Assembly (NCBI GenBank): GCA_949152475.1 | Contig: OX424566.1 | Coordinates: 31,658,423 to 31,722,422, forward strand | Reading direction: 5' to 3' | Length of the DNA stretch: 64,000 bases | From: Terebella lapidaria | Taxonomy: Eukaryota; Annelida; Polychaeta; Terebellida; Terebellidae | Shown here: piece after piece, positions 34,300-46,456 of the stretch | How the letters are laid out: every line of letters starts with the position of its first letter | Position numbering within the stretch: the first letter of the stretch is position 1 | Translations under genes and position numbers: made by a program | The notes under the pieces: model-generated | Told to the model about the DNA's origin: nothing | Seen by the model: the letters and a program-made list of their open reading frames with translations, nothing else | Databases searched by the model: none

Positions 34300-36830
34300 A
34301 TATATTTTGCTATGCTTCGGTGAGTTCGAGCAGTTTGACGAATGTTGGAGGAAGGCTAATGTGGTCCCAGTGTGGATGTGATAAAAATATTGGAGTATTG
34401 GAGACCGAGGGCGAAGCCCGAGGTTTCCAATACCAATAGGTAATGGAGCGTGACGAGGGCTTTAACTAATGTAAAGTCCACCACCCCAAAAAATAATCCC
34501 CCACACACAATCACTATAGCTCAAGATGTACGAATTGTGAAGACGTGAGCACAAATGTTTTATATAAGAGAGATGTACGGGAAATGGCTGCATTCATTTC
34601 ACAAACAAAAATTGAAGGGATGACATCGTATTGTTCAGGTGAAATTCACACTATATTCAAATGTTCACGATACAATATATATTAATCCTCTGCTGTGGAA
34701 AGCTGAATGCAACCAGTCGTGGATATGATTCTAACTCGCAGGCATAACTTGGGATAATCACACACGATTTCATGGATACATGTATTTCAAAAAATGGATA
34801 GCTTGCATGCCGTGGATATAATTATAACTTGTGGGCGACACTTCTTGTTCCTTTTGGATAAGCACACACAATGCGATGGATATAGGGAAATTGGATATTG
34901 CTCCACATGTGGCTAATAATGGATATTATATGGAATTGTTAGACCAGTGCCCGAGGTAACTTGTGCTGCTCGCCCCTCCGGCCCAAGTTTCATATCCTGC
35001 GCGGCCCAAGTATCATACACTGCGCCTTAATACTACTCGTCCACTGAATGAATGCCATTTAATCCGTCTGTCACCTTTTTAATCCTTAATGAATACAGAG
35101 GGAGGCGCAGTGTATGATACTTGGGCCTCCTGCGCTTTCTCTATATTCAATAAGGATTAAAAATGTGCCAGACGGATTAAATGGTATGTTTTCAGTGGGT
35201 GAGTAGTATTAAGGCGCAGCGTATGAACCTTGGGTCGTTCCTCCATATAAAATAAAGATTAAAAGGTGTGAGACGGATTAAATGCGGATTATGTGTAAAG
35301 TGTTCGATTAGCATTTACGGAGCAGTACAAGGTACCTGGCCCAGGTACGTTTTATGGCAGAAGAGTTCATGGCAATACTCATGATATGGCAATGGCAATA
35401 CTCATGATACTGCACATACACGCATGGGCCATGCGGGTACACATGATTTAATCCCGTTGTTTCGCAATCAATGAAGCGAGCAAAACTTGTCTCAATATTT
35501 CACAGTTAAGCTCAGCTCCAGGGCCTGGCTCAGCTCTAATACTACGAACATATCGCTCCAATATTCGCACGTAGCTCTCCATTACCTATTGGTAATGGAG
35601 AGAAAGAACAATAGAGTGACGTCACAGGTGGACTTTACCGTGATTTGCAAAGTGATGGAACATATTCTGGTGAGCAACATGATGGACCATTTTGACGAAC
35701 ACAATATCCTAGTCGACTGCCAACACAGATTCCGAGCTGAACGTCCATATGAGTCCCAACTCATCATTGCGATTCACGACCTTACTTCCCCAAACAGGTG
35801 CAAACAAGTACATATGGCCATACTAGACTTCAGCAAGACACATGATCGGGTCCTACACTCCAGACTAAAAAGCAGAAGTGGACTATTATTATCAGAGACA
35901 AACATCTTCTATGGATTGGTTCATTTAAGGATCAGAGAACCCAAGATCCACATGGATGGAAATGTCTAGTACCTGCTGTTTCTGCTCTTCATAGATGACA
36001 TCACGATAAATTTGACTCAACCACCAGGCTGCGTGCAGATATTTGTTTGATCTGTCATGAAATCTCGTCAACTGAGAATCACATTCTGCTTCATAATGAC
36101 ATTGACTGGTAGCCTGAATTCACAAAAGGCAAATGGATTTCAATACTGAAAACTGCTACATTGTAAGAATTTCACTGGCCACAAAACCTATTGCTACCTA
36201 CATGTATCAATATTCCATAGGTGGCAGGGCAGTACAGGATGATAACCCATAAACGACGGCGACTCGGGCACTGTACTTCCCTTGTAGAAACCTTATTCGA
36301 TGCGACGAAGTCATCCAAGCCAAAGTAAAAATTTCGCTCTCATCTGACCTCATTTAATATTGCTGTGTGGTTCGGCGCCCACATCAGGCCAAGCTATAAA
36401 ACCAGCTTGGAAAGGTTCATTGATCTGCGGCCTGCGGCCAGATTTCTAACAAACGAACCCTATGACAATCGTCATTCAGACAGCATTACAGCTATTCCTA
36501 ATGACCTCAGATGGATATCACTCATAGAGCGGAGAAGGAGAATGACGCTGACCTGTTTCTATAAGATGGCCAATGGATTGACAATCATCCTTCTGAGCTG
36601 TCTCAGACAAGGACCAGGCGACCAAATAATCAGCAGTTCGCACAATATCAAACTACTCTCAACAGGTACCAGTCATTTATTTCGGCACAACACCTGATTG
36701 GAATGGCCTTCCCGGAGGTTCGATCAGCTCGCAATCCTTGGTCGTCTTCAAGATATGACTGGTGGCTATTCCACTGAAGTAGATAAACGGCTTCAATCGA
36801 GCCTTGTTGTAGGTTACTTTGTGAACCCCT
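34300..36830 (+). pseudogene. Broken non-LTR retrotransposon (LINE) reverse transcriptase
   Basis: Plus-strand fragments follow LINE reverse-transcriptase order. WRKANVVP occurs near 34340. At 35640-35900 come VICKVMEHIL, a QHRFRAERPYESQL segment (normally QHGFR--RSCE-QL) and the catalytic block ILDFSKTHDRV. LLFLLFIDDI lies near 35965-36000. At 36365-36700 is the C-terminal region with RRRRMTLTCFYKMANGL. Stops and frame changes are frequent and FADD is lost, so it is dead. The block order suggests a Jockey/CR1-group LINE. About 34380-35630 interrupts it with unrelated palindromic DNA. Confidence 0.65.
34380..35630. repeat. Palindrome-rich insert interrupting the LINE
   Basis: Words CCAATAGGTAATGGAG (34431-34446) and CTCCATTACCTATTGG (35578-35593) are inverted near the ends. 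Inside, GGCCCAAGTATCATACACTG (from 35003) is inverted at 35104-35127, and a third diverged copy starts at 35213. ATTTAATCCGTCTG-type words between them also alternate orientation. It looks like a multi-arm foldback MITE. No coding frame recognised. Confidence 0.55.
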
Positions 36831-37079
36831 TTTTGCAGAAATAATATCGTGTATAGATTGAGCTGATGATTTTTATTATTATTTCATTTTTTACCGTCTG
36901 GCAAGATCTTGTCATTTGCTTTGTGTTGGTCTGTATCTATCAAAGATTACGTAATCTTTACTGTATCTATCAAAGATTACTCACAGCACCCTCAAACGGT
37001 CTATTATGCCGGTCATACTGTGCAATTTTGTATCGTGATATCTGTTTGTGAATGCCTCACCATTGAAGTCCCATATGAG

Positions 37080-37373
37080 AGGACATCGCCTCAACTAACT
37101 TGGTTAGCTAGGAACAGAAGAAACAACGACTGCAAACTCGAAGATCACATCAGCTGCAAAACTGAAGGTATTGCCCCATCACAAAATGCCTTTTCTCAGC
37201 ATGTACACCATGCTCGAATGCAAGTTTTGTGGAAATCCGCTGCTCAACAACAGATGTGCTGTTCGAAGTTCCAGGGCTGTATTTTAAGCCAAGATTGTTG
37301 CAACGAATATACAAAGAAGAACCTGTTCAGGAAGGCGATAATGATGACTGATCATGTTATGATCTGTAAATGA
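37080..37373 (+). pseudogene. Cysteine-rich tail fragment, right foldback arm
   Basis: Inverted counterpart of 33629-34105. It keeps an SQNAFSQHVHHARMQ helix segment and CCSKF...CCNEYTK, but the central C-rich stretch is deleted. A tandem duplicate of about 28 bases (CTGTATCTATCAAAGATTAC) lies just upstream at about 36930-36985. Confidence 0.4.
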
Positions 37374-37854
37374 CCCACAGTGTTGTCACATGTAACAGTT
37401 GATGAATTAAAATCATACAGCTTTTGTTGGGTCAGTACTATAGATTCACTAACTCAGTAGTGAACACCAAGATTGTTGATTAAAGTGGAAAATGGATATG
37501 ACTTGAACAGAACCAATTGTTTTAAGAATCGGATTCGTCAATCTCGAAAACCAGACAAGCTGTTTGGCAGTATTATATTTGGATTCCTTGACCATGAAAA
37601 CCTAGTAGTAGACACCAAGTTTGTGCTTCTAAGTGGCCTAGAAGCAGAGATATTGTCAAAGAAGTAAATTCAGCAGTGTTCGGTGGCAGCCATTTTGTTT
37701 TTCGGCTCTGAAAAAAAATCCCCAAGGGTGCCAAGGTGGCACCCGGCTGATTCTGACTCAGGAATGCTCAGAGATGATGAATCAACAAAAAAAGTTCATA
37801 ATGACGCCAAAACATGCTTCACAAGAAAATAGTCATTTGGCAACTGGACTATCC

Positions 37855-39868
37855 CTGGGGCGCACCCACAGAGCTCCTGCAGCGCGCTAAAAGACCTCAC
37901 GGCGATGCTACGAAGATCCTACTGCGTGCATGCATCTCCGAGCCACGGCGTTTGTTTTGTGCATGCACGAAGTGCGCGCCGTCGCACGGCGACTCATGAG
38001 ACCCCATGGCATTTAGTGGAGAGGCCACGGAGATGGTTTTGCGTTGTACGAGAATTAACTGAGTGCACTTCGGCGTTCTGCATTTTTTCATAGACGCGGT
38101 AGGCACGCCGTGAGGACGCAGCCCCGGTGTGACGGCTACATTAATCACCTACCGGTTACGGCTGAGTTGTTTTCTGCACGGTTTAAAATAGAGAAACCCA
38201 TCGAGTAGCAGGGAGTTATGGAACATCGTCTCGTGCTGCCACCCTCGACCATGTTGTATAGTCCCTCCTGTTCCTCGGGGATTCTCTTGTTCGTTGGTGT
38301 CATAATTATATCCAACTTGATGGTTAGTATCACACTATTGTGTAAGGTGACAAAGGAACGGAATGATTTGTCTATAAAGGGCCTACACCCACCCCAAGCA
38401 TAGAAAATTTCATTATCAGACAATCCGAACTGTCGTACATTTTTTGTCAATATCTCCGCAAATTCTGATCATATCTTTTTCAAATTGTGTCTGCGATTGA
38501 TATGTGTCCGTACCAATGGATTATATATCATGTTATAAAATGGATGTATCATGATGATTCGCGAAAAGTTAAAGCTGCAGGGAACGCAAAAGATAACTAG
38601 GTAACCGTTTATCACGATGGTGTTGTTATGCGATGATAATTACACAACAATAAGTTCATATATTTGTGATCACGAACCAAGAATTGGTTTTCTGAAATTC
38701 ACTGCAGATATTGTGAAAAATAATATAAAATACACAAGCAAGTTCATCCAGTTGTTTCAATCTCTAGTAAGACCATGCTTGCAATGTAATTGCAATAAAA
38801 TGAGAATCTATATCATATCGCCCTACTATCCTGAAAGTTTCAAGACGAGGCATGTAAACGACTGGAAGATCCACCTTGTTATCGACAGTGATATTAAACT
38901 GTCGGTATTCACTGCGTATTCGAAGAAAAATATATAAACTTGTTGCCACATTCTTCATTCACCAGGGTTGCAGCAGCCATGAGCAAAGTTTGAGAAAAAT
39001 TGGTGTTCCTATCTCAGTCGAATCCCACCCTTAACATAGAAAAACAATAATGACCGCATTCACTTTTCTAGAATGAAGTATATGCTGTACATGTATTATC
39101 GTGTCATGAACTCTAAGCTCGGGAGTTTTTATTTTTGATCATCACAATGTTTTCTCTCAAATTTTAAGCCACTTAATACAAATATAGAACACCTGTGTCA
39201 TGATGAAACTATTGCCTTATTTTTGGAAAATTTAGGGTTCCAGTACAGTTCCAACGTCATGAACATGAATTTATTACAAAAAGCCTTCGTATTTTTTTTT
39301 CTCGAAAAATCTCGTTTCTCGAAAAAGTCCTTCCAAAATGGCCCCAGAACTGCTGCACCATATTTTATGAAAACTTCTCTAATTTTGTATAAGAAACCAC
39401 CATCACTTTCCACCACTTGCTAAACATACAGAACAAGACGTATGCAACAAACTGTATCTTATTTATAATATAATATCGTATTTCAAGGCTTGACAAAAAC
39501 CGGTAGGAACAAGATAAAGAATGTTGAATATTTCTGACACACCTGACTGCATCTTCATTATTAAACGTTTTTTAATAATAAAAGAGATAGAAGTGTTATT
39601 TATTTATGTTTTGGGTATATTGATGTTGGACTCGGGAGTTACCAGGAGAGACACATAACAGTTTGAGTCTCGGCTTTCTCATTTTGCGTTACCAGTTTTC
39701 GTATTGACACACTCAAAATACATGGAAGTTTTCAATGTTGTTTTGAACAATGTTAACTGATCATATCTACAATATCTAGGATAGATCATGGAATTGCATG
39801 CTAGAAACCATATCAAGTATTTGTTTCAGAAACATGAATGGAACAACACAGTTCTGAGTGACTTGTTA
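37855..39868. other. Right palindrome arm, intergenic
   Basis: Mirror of 4663-6985 without the 5783-6029 insert. It includes the GC-rich CACGCCGTG stretch (37870-38130). Frames open in both arms (e.g. about 38617-38820 plus) are not recognisable as proteins. Confidence 0.6.
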
Positions 39869-39905
39869 TTTATTGCCTTGGTACACCGACGGTAGACCCG
39901 ACAGT

Positions 39906-40787
39906 CTACCTGCAGTTGGTCGTCTCCAAGTTGTAGTGGTCTATGGGAGAGCGAGCATGAAGCTGATTATTCCCCTGGCTAAAGAACCAGCAGGCAGTGG
40001 GCGTGTTGGGGTCGTGGTTGTAGTCCACAGCGAGGCAGTTTGCGTCCTTGGCGCAGGCATTGAGACAGTCCTCAGGGGTGGTGTAGGCGGACTGACCACT
40101 AGCTCCCAGGCCGTGGTGGTCCTTGGTGTACGTCCACTCTGTTTGACATCCAGCTAGCAGGCGAGAGATTCAGTTTGAACAGATTACAATCAGGAATCAA
40201 TAGTTGTCATGGATCCACAAGGTATATAAAACTGTGTATCTTCGTGCAACATTATGGAGCTATGTGTACCTTATCATTGACAATATTGAAAAGTGGATTG
40301 GGAGTGGATATCACATCACAAACAATTAAAACCATGTTCATTCGGACAGTTTCAAGGAGCAAGCCTTGGTGACATAACTCACGCGTGGTAGGGTCTGCAC
40401 AAGAGCCTTTCTTGGCATGCTTGACTCCGGGGCCGTTCTTGATGTTGTCCACTTTGTTGTCAGAGAACCACCAGCACATATGAGAGTTTGGGTCCAGATC
40501 CACCCCTGTGCAGGAGGTATCGGCAGCGCAACCCTGTAGGCAGTCACATTCCTCGGGATGTGGCTGGGGAGACGCCCCAAGGGCGTTGATGTCCAGCAGA
40601 ATATTCCACTGGTAGCAATCTGTATCCATCACATAATTCAGTACAGGACAACACCAAAGTTATCGCAATAATATTCTCCTTAAAACCTCACTTCAAACAA
40701 ATCTTAATTACAGTGAAACGTGGACAAGATATTACCTAAAGCATAGCCAGTCAATGCGAGAGCGAACACCACCGCTAGTCTCAACAT
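39906..40787 (-). CDS. Secreted two-domain PAN/apple-like protein, right-arm copy
   Basis: Exons 40787-40736, 40619-40383 and 40153-39906 (minus) have the same lengths (52, 237 and 248) and splice phases as the left copy, giving 178 residues with a signal peptide and two PAN-like modules. All module cysteines and both CW(W/F)F cores are kept. I see about six replacements (for example Ile to Leu in the first module, Phe to Tyr and Asn to Thr in the second). AATAAA is at 39874-39869 and TATAAAA at 40969-40963. No stop or frameshift, so it is likely functional or a very young paralogue or allele. The role inferred is secreted adhesion or recognition; the ligand is unknown. Confidence 0.8.
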
Positions 40788-40969
40788 CTTGTCTGTCTTT
40801 ACAAAATAATAATAACAATAATAATAATGGTGATGATGATCAGGTGATGAAATTGGTCAAAAGCCAGAATTTTGTGATGTCCACGAGCACAACTTACCTG
40901 TGATACCTGTTTGCACTGCAAGGGACCAGAAATTTACATGGTGAAGTTCAGCAATGAAATCATTTTATA

Positions 40970-41951
40970 ACTCCTCCAAATGACCACTTCACAGCCGCAG
41001 GTTCGTCCGACCGAGAAAATAGTTCCCATTTGTTCAATTGAAATTCATTGCAATGCAGAAGCTCAATCTCGCTGCAGGAGATTAATGGGATAAATTCTGT
41101 ACATACATTGACGTGGATAGATTTAATCTATCAAAGCTATCAACAGAATATCCCCAATCATTGATGTGACAACCGTACTCAGTATGGTAAACAACTTAGG
41201 TATTTAGGAGTCGCATCACGGCTGTCAACAACATCAACCCGTCAGATGGCTTTAGATTTGTATGGGACTGTACGTGATGGCTCTATGATGCACGTTGTGC
41301 TGGCAACGTGGGCTATAGAGATGGTCATGCAGCATTGTGTTCATGGCAATATATCATTATTGATCAATGGGACAACTTTGTTTGATGAAATGTACACGTG
41401 AGGTATTCCGGAGTCGTGTCACGTGGATCCACGATATCAAACTATCAGATATCCCTAGAGTTGTTTGGGGCTGTGCGTGCTGATGTCAATCTTATGTTAG
41501 GTATTGTTGTGTACCAGATAAACTGTCAGTCAGCGAATGATTTAGTATGTGAAACCGTTAGTCGTTTGAAATCGGTAGAATCAAGGCATTTCTGCAAACA
41601 TATGGACAGAAATCGCATCGTCGACAACGAAGTGAACATCATTTTAGTGAAATTCAATATTGCGAGCACATAGATGGCTGTAGATGGTCCGTTGACCGGG
41701 GTAATAAAAAAAACTACACCGAAAATGTTACAGAAAATTATGCCGAATATGCACTTCCTCAATGAATTTGAACATGAGCATTATTCACTAACTACAACTT
41801 TTTGAACTAACGAATGTCAATAACGTTGAACAATAACAATTTTGAATTAATACAAATAAAGAGGATAATATAGAATACCAACCATAATCGTCTCGCCAGT
41901 TTTAAAGACATTTCTGACATGATATACAGAAGCCAAAACTACAAATGTACT
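40970..41951. other. Right palindrome arm, intergenic
   Basis: Mirror of 2596-3560. The frame at about 41398-41673 (plus) corresponds to the second RY-GV-SR repeat noted at 2760-3146; the first repeat is broken by stops here. Considered non-genic. Confidence 0.5.
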
Positions 41952-42769
41952 AAATCGATAGTATATTCTCGTTTGTCATGATTTATATAATTATCGATCA
42001 CATTATGCATGAGGGTGGATGTCTTGGACATGTTGTTTTTAATTACCATTGTCATTAACACTGTTTTGACATAATGAACATTCGACTAGCTACAATTTTC
42101 AGCTGCAAACACACATAATTAATTCTAATATAACATATAACTCAATTTTGCATTTTGTGTTTGACCGTTCAGATTGCTCTGATTCTCACTCTGATCATAG
42201 CACACTCCCTCCGACGCACTATTGTAACGTATCCATCATAAGGTATCAGTTGCAAATAAAAAAAAAAACAGTCGTTTGAACTAGTTTCACAAGACGCGGG
42301 CGTCGAATGGAAGACACTGACGTCAAATGAAGAGCGGCTTCATTCGAGGCCCGCGTCTTGTGTTGGGTAGCCGAAAACGTTATTTGATATCATCGGTTGC
42401 GTGAATAACATGTGTGTATTGTTTCGTTAACGGACAGCAGCGCCCGCAAAAAAGATAATAATATATTCATTTTCACTGGCGCCATGATCAAACGATTTTG
42501 GCAAATCCATGAAACATAATTTATAGTGAGGTGTTATAGGATGTAGCTGTTCTGTTGTTCTCTGAATATTCAACACAAGTCTAATGGACCATTAGACCGA
42601 AAGAACATGGCGTTTGGCAACATACATAATAGCGAATGAATTATTGCATACTGATAATTGGTGTAATTGGAAGGTATCCTTAACAGTGAAGAAGATTAAG
42701 GTGGACAGACCAAGGTACACAAATTACCCCGAAGGCTAAGACAGGTTATTTGACAATATATATTTTATA

Positions 42770-43780
42770 TTTTAGATATTAGCCATTTTATCTCGTTTAC
42801 CTTGAAAATAAGGTCATTGGTCAAATGGTCATGAGAATATTCAGCATGTATCATTTCCTACATGTCCACAGTGGATTGCTAAGCTATAAATTCAAGAATA
42901 AGAGAGATATTAGCATGTCATTATTATGTCCCAGGACCTTGTCAGTGAAGTTAAAAGTTCAAATTGAAGGTCGTCACAATATAAAACATATATCATATCC
43001 TTTTTGTCCACAATTGATTCTCAAGTTGTAAAGTCAACAATAAACAATATCGTCCATTTTGTCATGAACTGTAAATGAAACCAAAGGTGAAATTCAAGGT
43101 CAAGGTCTTATTCTTATAATATTTGTTGTATATCATTTCCTACATTTCCACAATTACATGTAACTCCCAAGCAATAAGTTGATATTACCCGTTTTGTCTC
43201 GTGGCCTTGAAAATTAAGATCCAAGATCCAACTCAAGATCGCGAGAATAATCAACGTATCATTTCCTATATGACCAGAATTGATTCCTAAGCTGTAATGT
43301 CAACAATAGGCCATTAGCCATTTTGCGCTCTGAGATATTAATAATCTGAGATATTATCTGAAATATTGGCCATTTTGCGCGTTGCCTTTGAAAATGACGT
43401 CAAAGGTCAAATTTGAGGATATCAGAATATTTGTCGTATATCATCCCCTATATGTCCACAATTGATTCCCAAGCTATAAGGTTGATGAAAAGCAAAATAT
43501 CGGCAATTTTGTCCTGTGACCTTGCATGTTAGGTGAAAGTCCAAACTCAAAGTCACGAGAATATTCATTAGTAATCAGAATAATCATTTCACACATGTGC
43601 ACAGTTGATTCCTAAGCTATAAAGTCAATACTAAGTGTGATATTAACCATTTTGTGCTCTGACCTTGAAAATGGGGTCAAAGGGTACCTTCCGGGTCACG
43701 AGACTATTTAGCATATATCATTTCACTTGTCCACTATTGATTCCTAAGCTGTAAAGTCAATAAAAAGCGAGGTCGATTTA
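42770..43780. repeat. ~155-bp degenerate tandem repeat
   Basis: At least six diverged units with the order GATATTAGCCATTTTGTGCT, CTTGAAAATAAGGTCAAAGG, CATATATCATTTCCTACATG, TCCACAATTGATTCCTAAGC, then TATAAAGTCAA. Related scraps occur in both lectin introns (about 715-790 and 45410-45460). Confidence 0.7.
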
Positions 43781-43783
43781 ATG

Positions 43784-43940
43784 GACGTGGAATCAATACC
43801 CATTATTAAGTATTCCAAGCAAACAAAACAGGGTCCGTTATCCAATCTCATAATCCGGGGACAGAAAGTCATATCAGGCATATGAAGTGAGAGAAAACAA
43901 AAATGACAGGGAAACTCATGAACCAAAAATGACAGGGAAA
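43784..43940. repeat. Solo tail of Penelope-like element
   Basis: About 90% identical to 50366-50500 (GTGGAATCAATACCCA, AAACAGGGTCCGTTATCCAA). Only the terminal non-coding tail is present. Confidence 0.65.
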
Positions 43941-44702
43941 CTCATGAAAAATGGCTATGTACTCGAGTTAACTCGTGTTTGAATCGAACCTCCAGAGTTG
44001 TACCGCGTGACGTCACCAGTGTTCCTCATGCCATCGTGGGTTCGGCCCGACTTTATGGAAACAAAATGGCGGCTAAAGGAGGGGAGTTTAGGTAAATGCC
44101 TATACTTTTTAGGATCTTAGCCATTATTAATGCAATGAATGTGTCATTGTTTGTAAACAAGACTCATTTTCATAAGATTGAATTTTCATTTCTTCTTTTG
44201 TGTGTGTTTCGTCTTGGATAGTCTTAAAATCTGAATAATGAGAACCGAGTTCAACACTACTCTGTTTTATGTAGGAGAGTGGGACCGACAGCGGGTCCAA
44301 CACTGCCTGTTCAATTTACAATTGTGCGCCTCTTATCAGAGTCCGCCCGAAATATTAGCCATTTTGTGCTTTGATCTTGAAAATAAGGTCAAAGGGCACA
44401 TTCAAATAACGGTAACCTAAAATCACCAGTCAGCCATAGGAATCAATATTTATTCATATCATGCATATCACTGCTCCAGCACACACATGTCATCATGTAA
44501 AAGGCAACATGTTGAATTTTCAGATCATTAGATATGATACAAACGCTTTGTTTTGCTGATTGTTGATGCCGTTCTGTACGTGATTTGTTTGTTAATGAAC
44601 TGGCGTAGGAATACACCTACCTATTGCTATTGTGATATGGTTCAACTCGCAACGAATATGACTCTATTGGCTGCCATTCCTGAGCCGACCCCGATCATAT
44701 TC

Positions 44703-45738
44703 CATAAAAGAGCTTGATCAAAACAGACAGTTAACAGTGTGTTCTCTACAGACGAGAAGGTGAGTGATTCATTCTTGTTGTTTAACTCGAAATAGTCATG
44801 AATATATACGTGTGTAGGTCTGGCAGTAGGGAATGCTTTGTCCGTTGGTCTGGTGTGATTTGGGGTTGGTGTCCTAAAACTTTGTATATCAAGCTTAAAT
44901 GTAGCCTGCCATTTGGCACGACCTCGTGGTGAACCAATGTCACATTAGTTCGCTTGTGTGTAAATCACTTGCTTTGCATGTTATAACCATGCCCATATAT
45001 GCATGGCTACTAAACAACAACAATAGTGTTGAATGGCACTATTGTGTTAACCTGTCTAGGATTATAACTATGTTGCAAGGGAAGAAGCTTCACACAGTAC
45101 ATGCGTAAACAATACATACTAAAGTATACTCCAAAGAGTGTAATATCTGGGGGAGTGTGGTCCCTTATTGATATTACACTCTTTGTTCACTCTACAAGGA
45201 TGGCTAGCTGAAGGCCGAGGTGTGTTTATAATCTGGGTCATATATTCATAACTGGTTCACTAGAATGATGGGCCCCCCTACTTAGATGGGACACCCCCGG
45301 GGAGCAGGTGAACCATTGGCACACTTGCCATTTCGAAGCTTGTAGTAATTACTTCTTTTTTCACTCTTCAGTCCAGCTTTGAAAGTTTGTTCTAAAAATG
45401 TCCTGGTTTTCAAACAGTACACTGTAGCCCGTTTACCTCGAAAATAAGGTTAAGACAGGTTAGGACATCATAAAATGTTAGTCCAGCTTTGAAAGTTTGT
45501 TCTAAAAAGTTGTTTTCAAAATATGTTGGTACACTGAACACCTGCCAGCACATTATCAGTTAGTCTGTCCCTGTTTGACTACACAAACTTTTTTTTCGTT
45601 TCTTGCGTGTATGCAAGAATCTGTTTTTGCATGTATTTACAATTTTCATTTCCATACCACTATAACCTTATACAATGTTTGTATTGTGCATATGATCCCC
45701 ATGATATTACTTGCAGTTTACGAGTTTACCTGTAGAGG
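44703..45738 (+). promoter_or_regulatory. Lectin promoter, 5' UTR exon and first intron, right arm
   Basis: CATAAAAG at 44703-44710 is followed by a short leader ending GACGAGAAG/GTGAGTG (exon end 44759), then a ~956-base intron closed by TTGCAG (ends 45716). The coding exon starts at 45717. All signals are conserved in the left arm (1566-462, minus). Confidence 0.55.
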
Positions 45739-46417
45739 ATGAGCCTGCTGACAGTTTGTGCCGTATTGGGAGTTGCGGTCCTGGTCCCGCACACCTCCGC
45801 AGTCCAATGTCCCCCGTCCATGACTGCAACAGGGGGCTACTGCTACGCCGGGGTTACTAGCGCCATGACATTTAATGACGCCAGCAATCACTGCTCGAGC
45901 AACTTCAATGGGGCCAGTCTTATCAGTATCACCAGCAATGACGAAGCGAATCTTGCTATGAACATGATTGGTGGTGAGTCACATGCGATAGTAATGAAAA
46001 GAAATAATTACATTGATTCCTTATAGGACAAAATAAGAATATTTTTTTTGTTATTTAGCACCCCCTGTCTATATCGTGTTCGTTTTGTACGTTGCTGGTT
46101 GGCCTCTGGGACGTTAGTAAATAATTTAGTGGGTTGCGAATTTGTCTCCTCATCCTTATATTTTGCAATCAGCTACAATGTGGATCGGCGGCAAGACCAC
46201 TGTTCCTGGAGCCAAGGGTCCATATGAGTGGATCGTTAATGGGAACGGCGTCTGTACTCCACCCTTCTCTTTCAATGCGTGGGCAGCAGGAGAACCTAAC
46301 CAGAGTCCTGGACCTGGTAACATTGATGGTACAGAGGACTGCGTGGAGATGTACACCAACACCTTATGGAATGACCAAGGCTGCTCGGCAAAACGCCCAT
46401 TCGTCTGCAAGCTCTAA
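45739..46417 (+). CDS. Secreted C-type lectin (EPN type), right-arm copy
   Basis: Two coding exons, 45739-45973 and 46173-46417, joined at GTGAGT...TGCAATCAG in phase 1, give 159 residues. These are a signal peptide (1-21) and one C-type lectin domain filling the rest. Visible family features: Cys24/Cys35 (the extra N-terminal pair of long-form domains), Cys52/Cys157 and Cys135/Cys149, WIGG (82-85), EPN (119-121) and WND (144-146). In this family EPN plus WND is the calcium and mannose-type sugar-binding site, so a Ca-dependent mannose-like lectin is predicted. Size and layout resemble perlucin-like molluscan lectins and innate-immune lectins; I cannot choose between them. AATAAA lies at 46451-46456. 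Cys106 is additional and may be unpaired. Confidence 0.88.
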
Positions 46418-46456
46418 ATACGCATGGATAAACATGCATGTCATTCGAACAATAAA

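Larger units (their letters stand above)
33161..37851. mobile_element. 4.69-kb foldback element with 3-bp target duplication
   Basis: Ends TAGTCCAG and CTGGACTA, flanked by TCC on both sides (33158-33160 and 37852-37854). The left arm has the empty site as GCGCGTCCCTGGGACG (reverse of about 6985-7000). Long inverted arms (33161-34110 and 37080-37851) share GCATGTTTTGGCGTCATTAT and GGTGCCACCTTGGCACCC-like sequence. Each arm codes outward-to-inward for the same cysteine-rich protein tail. The middle holds LINE remnants and a palindromic insert. Confidence 0.8.
41952..44405. repeat. Right-private repeat block
   Basis: Replaces the left-private block 1858-2595. It holds a 75-bp hairpin (42288-42362, CACAAGACGCGGGC inverted to GCCCGCGTCTTGTG), a degenerate tandem repeat (42770-43780) and a fragment of the Penelope-like element tail (43784-43940). 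Another diverged unit of the tandem repeat is at 44345-44400. 41960-42280, 42370-42690 and 43950-44340 contain nothing I recognise. Confidence 0.6.

Noticed and set aside
42288..42362. Fourth CAC-ended element with 5-bp duplication
   Set aside because: Hairpin ends are CACAAG...CTTGTG but flanks AGTTT and TTGGG do not match, and no empty site is available.
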